From NCBI RefSeq assembly GCF_017115045.1, contig NZ_JABXKK010000100.1, positions 1-64,000 on the forward strand: a stretch of 64,000 nucleotides of DNA, in the 5' to 3' direction. Below the pieces are notes generated by a model, which was not told where the DNA came from, made no database searches, and worked only from the letters and a program-made list of their open reading frames with translations. Below are positions 52,518 through 61,622 of the stretch, in pieces; position 1 is the stretch's first letter; every line of letters starts with the position of its first letter. The DNA is from Nostoc sp. NMS8 (GTDB taxonomy: Bacteria > Cyanobacteriota > Cyanobacteriia > Cyanobacteriales > Nostocaceae). The position numbers and the translations under genes are program-made.

Positions 52518-53093
52518 TTAAAATATAGGTACTTTCCAATTAGGATTTGTAAGACTTGTCAAAATATGGTCTTCCCATTGACCATTAATTAATAAATAGT
52601 CTCTAGCATATCCTTCAATAACAAAACCGAGTCTTTTAAGTACGTTGCCACTGCGTCGGTTGTGAGGCATATAATTAGCCATAACTCGGTGAAAATTTAA
52701 CTCCTGAAAGAGATATTGAGTTGCAGATTTTAGCCCTTCTGTCATATATCCTCTACCTTGTTTATTTTCAGCAAGGCTATATCCCACATAGCAAAAATAA
52801 GCGGCTCCTCGAACAAAATTACTAAAATTGACCGTTCCAATAACTACGGTGGGATTTTTTTTGGTAAAAATAAATAGTTTTAACGATTGCCCATTGATAA
52901 ATTCTAGAAAACTATTCTCTATCTGATATTGCCAATATTCTTCAGTGAAGAAACCATCAGCCCAAAGAGGGTAGAATGGAGTGAGATAAGTTTTATTGTT
53001 AATGAAGTATTTGAGAATTTGGGGTATGTCTTCATGGATGGCTGCTCGTAATAATAGGCGATCGCTTGTAATTATTGGCAGTTCTGATATCAT
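52518..53093 (-). CDS. GNAT N-acetyltransferase, RimJ/RimL-like
   Basis: A 191-residue acetyltransferase. Family marks are the opening ITSDRLLLRAAIHEDIPQIL, the VIGTVNFSNF strand, the acetyl-CoA loop YSLAENKQGRGYMTEGLKSA and NRRSGNVLKRLGFVIEGYAR. RimJ/RimL relatives acetylate ribosomal protein N-termini, but substrates vary. Monocistronic. Confidence 0.9.
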   Translation of the reverse strand: MISELPIITSDRLLLRAAIHEDIPQILKYFINNKTYLTPFYPLWADGFFTEEYWQYQIENSFLEFINGQSLKLFIFTKKNPTVVIGTVNFSNFVRGAAYFCYVGYSLAENKQGRGYMTEGLKSATQYLFQELNFHRVMANYMPHNRRSGNVLKRLGFVIEGYARDYLLINGQWEDHILTSLTNPNWKVPIF

Positions 53094-53524
53094 AAATTAC
53101 TTAATCGGCGGGATCTGTTCCCATAACATTCTCTAAATTTATAAATTCTCTCATACCCTGCGGTTTAGCAGTAGTCAAGGCAATAGAATTTGCGGCTATA
53201 CAGGCAAAATCCGCCTGTTTTATCCTAAAGCCACTCAGTTGACTGTTGACCAACAAAAGATATATGCGCCAGTTGCATAAGTCCCCCCAATCCCAAATCC
53301 CAAATCCCCAATACATGAGTATTTTTGCTCTTAATCTGCCATTCCACCAAAATCTTGATAAGCTGATGTCTAATATCTAGAGCGGAAGGATTGAGAGCCA
53401 ATGGGTGATAAAGCACAGTGCAGGGCATAACTTCGATAAAATCGCTTTGCCCAAACGCTGTACCGCAGCAGATTCAAGCAAAAAACAGCTCTTGATTAAC
53501 CCAGTCTACAAGAAGGATAGTGAT
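53094..53524. other. Spacer upstream of bioB
   Basis: Contains short tandem CCCAAAT/CCCCAAT units near 53286-53312. An open frame in the bioB phase begins at 53405 (GTG), but its 40 residues do not resemble BioB, so it is treated as leader sequence. Confidence 0.5.
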
Positions 53525-54532
53525 GTGGTGGGAATACGCTACGATTGGCAGGAATTAGAGATTCGGGCGATATACAACACGCCATTGCTAGAGCTTATTT
53601 ATCAAGCTGCTAGCGTGCATCGCCAATATCATGACCCAACAAAAATACAAGTTTGTAAACTCATATCGATTAAAACGGGGGGTTGTCCAGAAGATTGTAG
53701 CTACTGCGCCCAATCTTCTCGCTATAAGACAGAGGTAAAGGCGCAAGCACTCCTAGAAAAGGAAACTGTAGTTAACATTGCCCAGAAAGCTAAAGAAACT
53801 GGTGTTAGTCGCATTTGCATGGGTGCTGCTTGGCGTGAAGTTCGGGATAACTCACAATTTGAGGAAGTCCTGGAAATGGTCAAGGATGTAACCGCAATGG
53901 GTTTAGAAGTGTGCTGCACTCTGGGTATGTTGACAGCCAATCAGGCCAGGAAATTGGAAGAAGCGGGACTTTATGCCTACAACCATAACTTAGATACCTC
54001 GCAGGAATATTACAGCACAATTATTACTACAAGGACTTATAGCGATCGCTTGAACACAATTGAAAACATCCGTCAGACAAATGTTACTGTATGTTCTGGC
54101 GGTATCCTGGGCTTGGGCGAAACCGTCGATGACCGTGTTGGAATGTTACAAACTCTGGCAAACTTACATCCGCATCCAGAGTCCGTACCAATCAATATTC
54201 TTTCACAAGTACCAGGCACACCCTTAGAAAATCAGCCTGATGTCCCCATTTGGGATATTGTGCGGATGATTGCCACAGCCAGGATTTTAATGCCCGCTTC
54301 CGATGTGCGTCTTAGTGCTGGTAGGGCGAGACTTTCTGAAGTTGAGCAAGCTTTCTGCTTCATGGCAGGAGCCAATTCTATCTTTTCCAGCGACGACAAC
54401 AAGATGTTAACAGTGACAACTCCCTGTCCAGATTACGACACTGACCGAGAAATGTTGAACTTACTTGGTTTGGGTATGCGATCGCCTTCCCAAAGACAGG
54501 AGAAAATAGCAAGTCCGGCTGTTGTAGGATAA
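53525..54532 (+). CDS. bioB: Biotin synthase
   Basis: A radical-SAM enzyme that inserts sulphur into dethiobiotin. The SAM cluster motif is GGCPEDCSYCAQSS (C-x3-C-x2-C). Other BioB marks are RICMGAAWREVRD, YNHNLDTSQEYYSTII and AGRARLSEVEQAFCFMAGAN with the second-cluster ligands. GTG 53525 is chosen: AAGGA lies about seven bases upstream and the protein then begins at VVGIRYDW, as expected for cyanobacterial BioB (335 residues). It is convergent with petL. Confidence 0.94.
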   Translation: MVGIRYDWQELEIRAIYNTPLLELIYQAASVHRQYHDPTKIQVCKLISIKTGGCPEDCSYCAQSSRYKTEVKAQALLEKETVVNIAQKAKETGVSRICMGAAWREVRDNSQFEEVLEMVKDVTAMGLEVCCTLGMLTANQARKLEEAGLYAYNHNLDTSQEYYSTIITTRTYSDRLNTIENIRQTNVTVCSGGILGLGETVDDRVGMLQTLANLHPHPESVPINILSQVPGTPLENQPDVPIWDIVRMIATARILMPASDVRLSAGRARLSEVEQAFCFMAGANSIFSSDDNKMLTVTTPCPDYDTDREMLNLLGLGMRSPSQRQEKIASPAVVG

Positions 54533-54544
54533 ATATCTTTTTCT

Positions 54545-54567
54545 GGGATGGGCATTTCGCCCGTCCC
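54545..54567. terminator. Hairpin between bioB and petL
   Basis: GGGATGGGC (54545-54553) and GCCCGTCCC (54559-54567) form a nine-base stem with one G-U pair. It could act as a shared terminator for the convergent bioB and petL genes, though it may also be a spacer repeat. Confidence 0.5.
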
Positions 54568-54617
54568 TAGTAAACTGAGGGCAGGCAAGATGCCCACCCC
54601 ACAAGAAAGATTCTCGG

Positions 54618-54713
54618 TTAAATTATTTTGGCAGTCCGCAGACCGAACAGCAGACCGACAGCCAAACCAAAGAACAAAGCTAAAAAGCCGATGTAAGCTG
54701 CAATTGCAAACAT
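54618..54713 (-). CDS. petL: Cytochrome b6f complex subunit VI (PetL)
   Basis: A 31-residue single-helix protein read from the minus strand: it begins MFAIAAYIGFLALFFG and ends GLRTAKII with TAA at 54618. Length and sequence pattern are those of PetL, a small subunit that stabilises the b6f dimer in the thylakoid membrane. GGAG lies nine bases before ATG 54713, which supports translation. It is a gene that automated length cut-offs tend to miss. Confidence 0.88.
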   Translation of the reverse strand: MFAIAAYIGFLALFFGLAVGLLFGLRTAKII

Positions 54714-54787
54714 TTATTTTTCTCCACAATACTTCCTAAATCTATTGAATCATTAGTTGTTGGGCATTGGGCATAGGTTATTATCCT

Positions 54788-54826
54788 TGTCCCCAGTCCC
54801 CAGTCTCCAATCCCCAATCCCCAGAT
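54788..54826. repeat. CCCCAGT/CCCCAAT heptamer array
   Basis: Five or so imperfect seven-base units (CCCCAGT, CTCCAAT, CCCCAAT) in the divergent spacer between petL and aroB. Confidence 0.7.
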
Positions 54827-54869
54827 TGCGATAGAATACAGCCCACGAACGCTTGTTAGGGGTTGGGCA

Positions 54870-55961
54870 ATGACTTCTGTAATTAATGTAAATCTACCAG
54901 GGCAGTCTTATGAGATTGCTATCGCACCTTCAAGTTTAGATCAACTCGGTCAACAGATGGCTAGTCTCAAGCTAGGCAAGAAGGTATTGCTGGTTTCTAA
55001 TCCGACGATTTTTAAACATTTTGGCGAAAGAGCGATCGCATCCCTAAAATCTGCTGGATTTGAAGTTGCTAGCTGCACCCTACCACCTGGGGAACGCTAC
55101 AAAACCCTCAATTCCATCCAAAAACTCTACGATATTGCCTTAGAAAACCGCCTAGAACGTTCTGCGACTATGGTGGCTTTGGGCGGAGGTGTAATTGGCG
55201 ATATGACTGGCTTTGCGGCTGCAACTTGGCTACGCGGCATTAATGTTGTCCAAGTACCTACCACTCTCTTAGCAATGGTAGATTCGGCAATTGGTGGCAA
55301 AACTGGCGTGAATCATCCCCACGGCAAAAACTTGATTGGGGCATTCCATCAACCGCGCTTAGTTCTGATTGACGCAGATGTGTTAAAAACTCTACCTATG
55401 CGCGAGTTTCGTGCAGGAATGGCAGAAGTGATTAAATACGGTGTGATTTGGGATGCCGAATTGTTTGCCCTGTTGGAAGCAAGTAAACGCCTCGACCAAC
55501 TCCGCTATGTCAAACCTGAGCTAATAACCATCATATTAACGCGCTCTTGTCAAGCTAAAGCTGATGTTGTTAGCAAAGATGAGAAAGAAGGGGGATTACG
55601 GGCGATTCTCAACTATGGACATACTATCGGTCATGCAGTAGAAAGTTTGACTGGTTATCGCCTAATAAATCACGGTGAAGCAGTGGCTATTGGGATGGTA
55701 GCAGCCGGTCAAATTGCTGTGGAATTGGGAATGTGGCAAAATCTTGACACAGAACGTCAAAATGCTTTAATTCAAAAAGCGGGTTTACCAACTCAATTAC
55801 CAACTGGGGTAGATATTGAAGCAATTATTGAGGCCTTGCAATTGGATAAGAAAGTCAAAGCCGGGAAAGTGCGGTTTGTTTTACCAACAGAGATTGGTGT
55901 AGTAACAGTTACCGATGAAGTGCCATCGGATATTATTCGGCAAGTTTTGCGGGGAATGTGA
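54870..55961 (+). CDS. aroB: 3-dehydroquinate synthase
   Basis: A 363-residue enzyme of the shikimate pathway, making dehydroquinate from DAHP with NAD+ and a metal ion. Visible motifs are VALGGGVIGDMTGFAAATWL, VPTTLLAMVDSAIGGKTGVN and the zinc-binding NYGHTIGHAVE plus NHGEAVAIGM. Full length. The Uma2 gene follows 75 bases later but is unlikely to be functionally linked. Confidence 0.96.
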   Translation: MTSVINVNLPGQSYEIAIAPSSLDQLGQQMASLKLGKKVLLVSNPTIFKHFGERAIASLKSAGFEVASCTLPPGERYKTLNSIQKLYDIALENRLERSATMVALGGGVIGDMTGFAAATWLRGINVVQVPTTLLAMVDSAIGGKTGVNHPHGKNLIGAFHQPRLVLIDADVLKTLPMREFRAGMAEVIKYGVIWDAELFALLEASKRLDQLRYVKPELITIILTRSCQAKADVVSKDEKEGGLRAILNYGHTIGHAVESLTGYRLINHGEAVAIGMVAAGQIAVELGMWQNLDTERQNALIQKAGLPTQLPTGVDIEAIIEALQLDKKVKAGKVRFVLPTEIGVVTVTDEVPSDIIRQVLRGM

Positions 55962-56037
55962 CCAAAGAAGAATTCAGGAGTCAGAATAAAACATTAGTTG
56001 CTATGTTCTTCAATTACAAATTACGAATTATTGAGCC

Positions 56038-56616
56038 ATGATACTCCAAGCCAAGAATCAATTAACCTTGCAAGAGTTCTTAAATCTTCCAACAGGTGAG
56101 GGAGATATCACCTACGAACTCATTGATGGTCAAGCAATTCCTAAAATGTCACCAAAAAAATTTCACTCTAAACTTACCCGCGCTCTTCTGAATTTAATTG
56201 AGCAATGCTGTGAGGGAAAAGGAGAAGTTTGCCCAGAATTAGCTGTCGCATTAACTCGTCGAGGGCGAGATTGGATGCCAATACCGGATATTTTATATAT
56301 TTCTAATGAACGTTTACCCCTTGATTGGGATCAAGAAGGAATATGTTCTGTTCCTCCTGATTTAGTAATTGAAATTATTTCACCGGGACAAACCTTTGGA
56401 CAAATGGCGGCTAAAGCTAAAGACTATTTAGATGCTAAGGTGCTGCGGGTGTGGGTATTAGATAGTAAAGCCAGAAGCATCACTGTTTTTTATCCAGATG
56501 CAGCACCACAAACTTATATGGGAGAAGAATTACTCACAGATTGTTTATTTGAGGGACTGGAATTTACGGTCGAGCAGATGTTTCAAAAGGCAAAAATACC
56601 ATTAGATGCTCAATAG
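56038..56616 (+). CDS. Uma2-family (DUF820) putative endonuclease
   Basis: A 192-residue protein of the family greatly expanded in cyanobacteria, with a PD-(D/E)xK-like core: YELIDGQAIP, a Glu in CPELAVAL, PDILYIS, and DLVIEIISPGQTFGQMAAKA. Its biological role is unknown. The sequence ends with the usual LFEGLEFTVEQMFQ. Monocistronic. Confidence 0.9.
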   Translation: MILQAKNQLTLQEFLNLPTGEGDITYELIDGQAIPKMSPKKFHSKLTRALLNLIEQCCEGKGEVCPELAVALTRRGRDWMPIPDILYISNERLPLDWDQEGICSVPPDLVIEIISPGQTFGQMAAKAKDYLDAKVLRVWVLDSKARSITVFYPDAAPQTYMGEELLTDCLFEGLEFTVEQMFQKAKIPLDAQ

Positions 56617-56887
56617 TAGATTTTTGGCATCTAGTACAATTTTCTCGCTCTCAATATTCATCGAAATTTCAAGTGGTGGAAGTTTGCCTAGTTTTAAGAA
56701 GTTGCTTGAGCAACTTGGCTAGTGAATTGATATGGTGGCTGGATTTTTCCTGTGCTGTACTAATAGTTTGATTAATTAATTCACCCATTTGTGGGAGGTA
56801 ATTAGCAACCCAATAAGTGTACTTTGCTTATAGCCAGACCAATACAAGATGGTTTAAAGCAAGATTCACGCAACAGATGTATCAATT

Positions 56888-57208
56888 ATGTTAAACCTAA
56901 TATCCACCGGATGTATAAAAATAAAACCCTTGGTGGTTTCAACAGCTTTTTTGCTAGCTATACAGACTTCTGCTAATGCTCAACCAGCTGTTCCTAGTTT
57001 AACCCCAGCACAAGCTCAACATTTATCCCGTGACTTGGTTCCATATAATTATCAAGACTTTTTTAGGCAAGGAAAAGATTCAATTGAGAGAGAAATTCAA
57101 ATTCTGGGGCAAGAACAACAGCGCTCAATTAAACCTATTCTTAAGATTGATTTATTACCGCAAATCAAAAAACCAAATCCCCAGCAAAAACCTCAAGGTC
57201 TTATCTAA
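56888..57208 (+). CDS. Small exported protein of unknown function
   Basis: A 106-residue protein. The N-terminus has a hydrophobic segment (LVVSTAFLLAIQTSANAQ) with a good AxA cleavage site, so it should be exported. The mature part is helical and Gln/Pro-rich (SLTPAQAQHLSRDLVPYNYQ) and ends in KKPNPQQKPQGLI. No domain recognised. The signal peptide is the main argument that this is a true gene. Confidence 0.6.
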   Translation: MLNLISTGCIKIKPLVVSTAFLLAIQTSANAQPAVPSLTPAQAQHLSRDLVPYNYQDFFRQGKDSIEREIQILGQEQQRSIKPILKIDLLPQIKKPNPQQKPQGLI

Positions 57209-57716
57209 GGAATAAGAATTAAATAACATACAATTTATGTTCTTGGTTTACCTCACCTCAATTCTTCTCCGATATATTGGCTACGGTGCACACACAAGTC
57301 GCAAATAGTAGTCTGTCAAGGAATAATTGACGAGTATACTTTCTGTAGAGACGGTGATTTATCGCGTCTGTATAACGTACCAGTTTTTAAGACGCGATTC
57401 ATCGCGTCTCTACATGAGGGTTTTCTGGCTCATCCCAAGCGTGGTGTAAAACTGGTTCTGATTTGTGTGTACACTGTAGCCGATATATTTGAGAGGAAAG
57501 CTAGAGACAAGATGAAGTTTTGCATCTTATTTAATCCACGTTCCTAAGTAAGAATCATCATCCTTTTATGACTCTTGAAATCGCTATTTTTTTTAATATT
57601 AATTCTTGAGATATAGTACATAAACTACACTCCCAAGCCTCAGTATCACTATGTTCTGTTTCGGGGTTACAGAGGTTTTGTGTCTTCAAGAAAATTTGCA
57701 ACACAAAGTTACAACT
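57209..57716. repeat. Spacer with two GACGCGAT-type palindromes
   Basis: Copies at about 57342-57371 (AGAGACGGTGATTTATCGCG) and 57390-57412 (AAGACGCGATTCATCGCGTC). No gene recognised in this 508-base stretch. Confidence 0.6.
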
Positions 57717-57932
57717 TTAATCGTCTAGCAAACCCATCAACGCTTGAATTTCAACGTTTTGATCTTGCGGCTCTGATAATTGAGATTGTAGCTTTAATAA
57801 TTGGCCCTGTAATTCTTCTGCCACATGGATCATATCAGATTCTTGTGCAATTTTTAGCTGATTTTCTTTAATTTTGATTTGTTTAATCAAATTATTTTCA
57901 ACATGGGTTGAGTTGTAATGTTGAGCAATCAT
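57717..57932 (-). CDS. Small coiled-coil protein, hypothetical
   Basis: A 71-residue protein, MIAQHYNSTHVENNLIKQIK and on, with heptad-like helices (ENQLKIAQESDMIHVAEELQ, QGQLLKLQSQLSEPQDQN). Composition is that of a real soluble helical protein; the plus-strand frame over the same bases is hydrophobic and looks accidental. No Shine-Dalgarno stands out. Function unknown. Confidence 0.5.
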   Translation of the reverse strand: MIAQHYNSTHVENNLIKQIKIKENQLKIAQESDMIHVAEELQGQLLKLQSQLSEPQDQNVEIQALMGLLDD

Positions 57933-58133
57933 AGCTTTAGTTTTACGATCAATGTATGGAGTGCAGTGAAATTTTTCACCTATGTATTATTCCACACTTT
58001 TGTCATTTTTTAAATATAGCTGTTCTTGGTGAGTTAGAAGAACCTCACACCCAATGCCGCTGGTTTCGTAGAGGGGACTATGATGTACCTTGTATGATTA
58101 GGAAACGCTATAAACATTATTTTTGTGAACAGT

Positions 58134-58445
58134 ATGGACTTAAAGTTTATCAAGAAAAAGATTTATACCTTTGTAAAAATTATATCTACAGTGCTTATAA
58201 CAAGCGCAATTGGATTGGAATCGTGGAATATTTATGCAGTAATCACTAATACTAATGTACCAAGCAGTCTGAATCCAATTTTTTGGATTGAGCGTTTTGC
58301 CACGATCAGCCATTTTATCGAAGGTATTATAGCAGCTTTTTATGCACCTTCAAGACAAAAAATACCAATAAAATATGCTATTTATACTTTTTTTGTCGGT
58401 ACAATTGGTTTGTTAGAACTGTTTGATCGACAGGATGACTATTGA
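58134..58445 (+). CDS. Small membrane protein, hypothetical
   Basis: A 103-residue protein with three likely membrane segments (YTFVKIISTVLITSAIGLES, FATISHFIEGIIAAFYA, YAIYTFFVGTIGLLELF). ATG 58134 is chosen; a GTG three codons earlier is possible. The order of loops and charges fits a real inner-membrane protein. No family recognised. Confidence 0.6.
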   Translation: MDLKFIKKKIYTFVKIISTVLITSAIGLESWNIYAVITNTNVPSSLNPIFWIERFATISHFIEGIIAAFYAPSRQKIPIKYAIYTFFVGTIGLLELFDRQDDY

Positions 58446-58665
58446 GGCTTATACGCCTTGAAGGCATAGGTTTTTAGATTCGGTTGGTAGGGTGCGATCG
58501 CATAACGCACTCTACCTACAAAAATTGTACGTTATTAAATATACGCTACTCATCTGCGAGGATTTCCCAATGTAAGTAACTGGTGAATCTGACACTCAGA
58601 AGGGAGTATAGTTTATATAGTTAGCTTTTTGCTGAGATTTTAGTTTGATACTAAGGAATTAAAAA

Positions 58666-59004
58666 ATGTCTACTGATACTGACATCGTTAGTTACGTTGA
58701 AGAAAGCGAATTTGATGTTGTTTTAAACGGAAGTGAAGAAAAAATTGTTGTTGTTGATTTTACTGCTACTTGGTGTGGCCCCTGTCGCTTAGTCAGTCCG
58801 TTAATGAATCAACTTGCCGAAGAATACAAAGGTCGCGCTAAAGTCGTTAAGGTGGATGTTGACAGTAACAAGCCAATTTTCAAAAAATTCGGTCTTCGCA
58901 GTATTCCAGCAGTTTTAATTTTCAAAGATGGTATCTTAGCAGAAACGATAGTAGGGGTTTCTCCTTACGAAGAATTTAGCAACGCCGTTCAGAAACTTCT
59001 TTAG
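58666..59004 (+). CDS. trxA: Thioredoxin
   Basis: A 112-residue thioredoxin. The active site WCGPC is at residues 36-40, preceded by VVVDFTATW, with the cis-Pro in RSIPAVLIF. It reduces protein disulfides and regulates enzymes by redox state. AAGGA is eight bases before ATG. The N-terminus (STDTDIVSYVEESEFDVVLN) differs from the m-type consensus, so it may be one of several isoforms. Monocistronic. Confidence 0.94.
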   Translation: MSTDTDIVSYVEESEFDVVLNGSEEKIVVVDFTATWCGPCRLVSPLMNQLAEEYKGRAKVVKVDVDSNKPIFKKFGLRSIPAVLIFKDGILAETIVGVSPYEEFSNAVQKLL

Positions 59005-59132
59005 CTAATTCGTAATGACGCTCTTCGCTCTTAGCGTCTCCCCTTCTCTACGAGACGCTAAGAGCGAAGGGAGAAGACTTGCTAACGTAATGCGTAAGTC
59101 CTAGATATTATCATTAATAATTACGAATTATT

Positions 59133-59666
59133 TTAATTTTTGATTTGTCGCCTGTAATGTGCCTGGACTAAACCACTAGTATATTGTTTTGAGTTAATCA
59201 GTTCCAATTTTTCTTCCGGGGTAGGCGGTGGGAAAAGTTGTATACCGCCACCTAAGATAGTTGGAATAGTTGAAATAATATATTCGTCAATCAAGCTGTG
59301 CTGAAGAAAGGAATTGATTAATTTTCCGCCACCAACTAGCCAGATATTTTTAAAACCTTCAGTCTCTATACTTGCTAACGCCTGTTTTACTGGTTCAGAA
59401 ACAAACACAACGTCCTCACGCTCAGATTGGAGATGGCGCTGGGTGAAAACGAAGGATTTTTTTTCTGGATAAGGCCATTGTTCAAAACCAAGCCCTACTT
59501 CATACGTCTTGCTACCTAAAACGATCGCATCAAGTGATTCGTAGAAAGCAGTGTAACCGAAGTCTTCACCTTCTGTATCAAGAATTGATAGCCAATCACT
59601 TCCGCCATCGGTGCGAGCAATGTAGCCATCCAAACTAGCTGCAATGTAGAGTGTAACTTTTGTCAT
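59133..59666 (-). CDS. Dihydrofolate reductase-like protein (RibD C-terminal family)
   Basis: A 177-residue NADPH-binding reductase, starting MTKVTLYIAASLDGYIARTD. Other family marks are ALVLGSKTYEVGL-like SLDAIVLGSKTYE, and NIWLVGGGKLINSFLQHSLI. The family includes riboflavin-pathway reductases and many proteins of unknown use; this stand-alone form is not the riboflavin enzyme itself. ATG 59666 is chosen; the frame is open nine codons upstream. Confidence 0.88.
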   Translation of the reverse strand: MTKVTLYIAASLDGYIARTDGGSDWLSILDTEGEDFGYTAFYESLDAIVLGSKTYEVGLGFEQWPYPEKKSFVFTQRHLQSEREDVVFVSEPVKQALASIETEGFKNIWLVGGGKLINSFLQHSLIDEYIISTIPTILGGGIQLFPPPTPEEKLELINSKQYTSGLVQAHYRRQIKN

Positions 59667-59922
59667 TGTGCTTCTGAATTTGGTAGTTTTCACTCAATTA
59701 GTGCAAGCGATCGCAGGCTGATTTCTTCTACAGTATTTTAGCCTTGGATGGTTTATATCACAAAATAGCGGTAGCTTACCCAATTACTTACGTTTTTTGA
59801 TTGTATCTTTTAAACCGACCTGCAATAAATTCTCGCTCTTGATAAATGCTTTGATCTAGTAGAACAGACTAAACGGGAAACTTATATTATTCTCTCACTG
59901 AGAGAAACAGGTAGGGTCGTCC

Positions 59923-60348
59923 ATGAAAAAATTGCTCCGGCGTATTAAAATATTACTTCAACGTATCCTCAGAAGGTTTGCATTCAATTCTCAGCAACCA
60001 TCGCCCTTAATAGATTCTCGCCCTCGCTCATTAGAGACTTCTATTCCCAGTGTTTCTCCCCGATGGGAGTCTGGTTTGGTGCTTGTGTGTTCGCAATGTA
60101 CAAACGAGCAGTCAGGCTCAACGGCTTCCGAAGACTTAGAAAATTGGTTGAAATCGCGTTTAAAATTTGAGGGATTATGGGGTGATTTTCGGGTAGTTAG
60201 CACCAGTTGTTTAGGTGTTTGTCCCCGAATAGGCGTTACTGTTGTGCTTGTAAGTAATGGAAATTACGGTAATAGCCCCTGCTTAATTATAAATCCTCGC
60301 AGCGATCGCGAACTTCTCTATTCATACATCAAACAGAATAAAGGCTGA
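59923..60348 (+). CDS. Thioredoxin-fold ferredoxin-like protein
   Basis: A 141-residue protein. A basic N-terminus (KKLLRRIKILLQRILRRFAF) leads to a domain with VLVCSQC (C-x2-C) and TSCLGVCPRIGVTVVLV (C-x3-C), which resembles thioredoxin-like [2Fe-2S] or DUF1636-type metal-binding domains. The basic start could bind membrane or nucleic acid. Partners unknown. It ends at a shared bidirectional terminator (60428-60460). Confidence 0.75.
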   Translation: MKKLLRRIKILLQRILRRFAFNSQQPSPLIDSRPRSLETSIPSVSPRWESGLVLVCSQCTNEQSGSTASEDLENWLKSRLKFEGLWGDFRVVSTSCLGVCPRIGVTVVLVSNGNYGNSPCLIINPRSDRELLYSYIKQNKG

Positions 60349-60427
60349 CTGCAAAAGTTTGCTAAAGCTGCAAATTATTGAATATCAAACTGGATTTTAT
60401 CTTGCAGTATGTTTCAATCAAGTGAAA

Positions 60428-60460
60428 AAAAGGGGTGAATTGTAAATATTCACTCCTTTT
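60428..60460. terminator. Bidirectional terminator
   Basis: AAAAGGGGTGAAT (60428-60440) pairs with ATTCACTCCTTTT (60448-60460), 13 bases with one G-U pair and A/T-runs on both sides. It separates the convergent genes at 59923 and 60525. Confidence 0.85.
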
Positions 60461-60524
60461 CTAGGTTATTAGGAAGGTAAATAATACTATCCAACCTGTA
60501 TTAATACCATTCTCATCTGAAGAA

Positions 60525-61187
60525 TTATTCTTTTAAACGAGGTATATTTGGTCTTACAAAGGTAGCTGAGGAATTAGTGCTTCGAGCATTAGTGCTTGAA
60601 GAAGCAGTAGTTGGCGAACTGAGATTCAAGAAATCAATGAGTTTAAGGGTACGATTACGAATTTTCCAGATCCCATTTGTTTTGACGACTTTATCTTCAT
60701 AAGTGCCATTAGCGACATCAATGCTAGTTTCCGAACGTTTGTGAGTAGCATGGAGATAAGAGGTCATCGTTGCTTTATTATTTTCAATTGAAATGTTTAT
60801 TGTACCCATCAAGTGTTGAGTAGCTGTATAACCATTTCCTTGGAATACTGAATAGACAAAATCTGCCCAAGAATCTGTCCCATAATTTGTTTGAGTTGCC
60901 CCATCAGGGAAAATGGCGGTGAGAACTGCATCTTGAGTAAAACAATTCCGATAAATATTCTTGCCTTCTTGAAGATTTCCTCTACCAATAGCATCAGTTC
61001 CCAGAGCGTAACAGGATGTTAATTTTTGAATTTCTAATTCTGCGTCAGGTTGACTTGCACTTGCTATTTCAAATCTACCTCCAATAAACAGCACAAGAGC
61101 AACTGCAATCACAACCACAGTTATTCGATTTAACAGAAACGAGATAGCATTTGCAACTATCCGCCCATTTCCTCTTCTTTTTTCCAC
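60525..61187 (-). CDS. Membrane-anchored or exported NTF2/SnoaL-like protein
   Basis: A 220-residue protein. A hydrophobic helix (ITVVVIAVALVLFIGGRFEI) near residues 22-41 anchors or exports it. The following 130 residues have the SnoaL/NTF2 layout: LTSCYALGTDAIGRGNLQEG, YRNCFTQDAVLTAIFPDGAT, then TQHLMGTINISIENNKATMT and DGIWKI-like NGIWKIRNRTLKLIDF. The Ser/Thr-rich tail is likely disordered. The substrate is unknown. GTG at 61187 has GGGAG upstream. Confidence 0.8.
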   Translation of the reverse strand: MEKRRGNGRIVANAISFLLNRITVVVIAVALVLFIGGRFEIASASQPDAELEIQKLTSCYALGTDAIGRGNLQEGKNIYRNCFTQDAVLTAIFPDGATQTNYGTDSWADFVYSVFQGNGYTATQHLMGTINISIENNKATMTSYLHATHKRSETSIDVANGTYEDKVVKTNGIWKIRNRTLKLIDFLNLSSPTTASSSTNARSTNSSATFVRPNIPRLKE

Positions 61188-61622
61188 AAGATTACTCCCT
61201 TAATTATTTATATCTTTCGCATCTTGTACTGTAGCCAAAACTTTAGTTTTGGCTAATAACTTCAGCCAATAAAAGCTGGCTAAAATGCTTGGATATTTTG
61301 CTAGCAATGATATTTTATATTCGCTAGAAAATATATTTTCTAGTAAATTAAAAAGCTAGTATGTACAAGATTTGATGTATACAATTAGTTATAACAGTTA
61401 ATTACTAAGTTAGAGGTGTTAATTGCAACTAAGTTTGTGTTGATTTGATTAAGTAATAAAGTTAGCACTTACATAGTTTTAGTAATAGTAAAATGAATTT
61501 TAGTTTACTAATTTTCAGCAAGTCCTAAATAGAATTACTATAGCAATTCTAAAATATTTATGATAAGCTCCTCAACTCCTTTGAAAAGTCGAGAATCTGC
61601 GGCTAAAACTATCAAAATTTAT
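61188..61622. other. AT-rich spacer, no gene seen
   Basis: 435 bases, very AT-rich, with TTAGTTTTGGCTAATAACTT near 61242. No structured RNA or gene recognised. Confidence 0.35.

Noticed and set aside
53405..53524. N-terminal 40-codon extension of bioB
   Set aside because: Not BioB-like; a GTG with a proper ribosome binding site lies at 53525.
57680..57871. 63-codon plus-strand frame opposite the coiled-coil protein
   Set aside because: The minus-strand product has the more protein-like composition.
57956..58249. 97-codon plus-strand frame ahead of the small membrane protein
   Set aside because: Overlaps it in another frame and shows no signal, domain or binding site; the membrane protein is the better reading.
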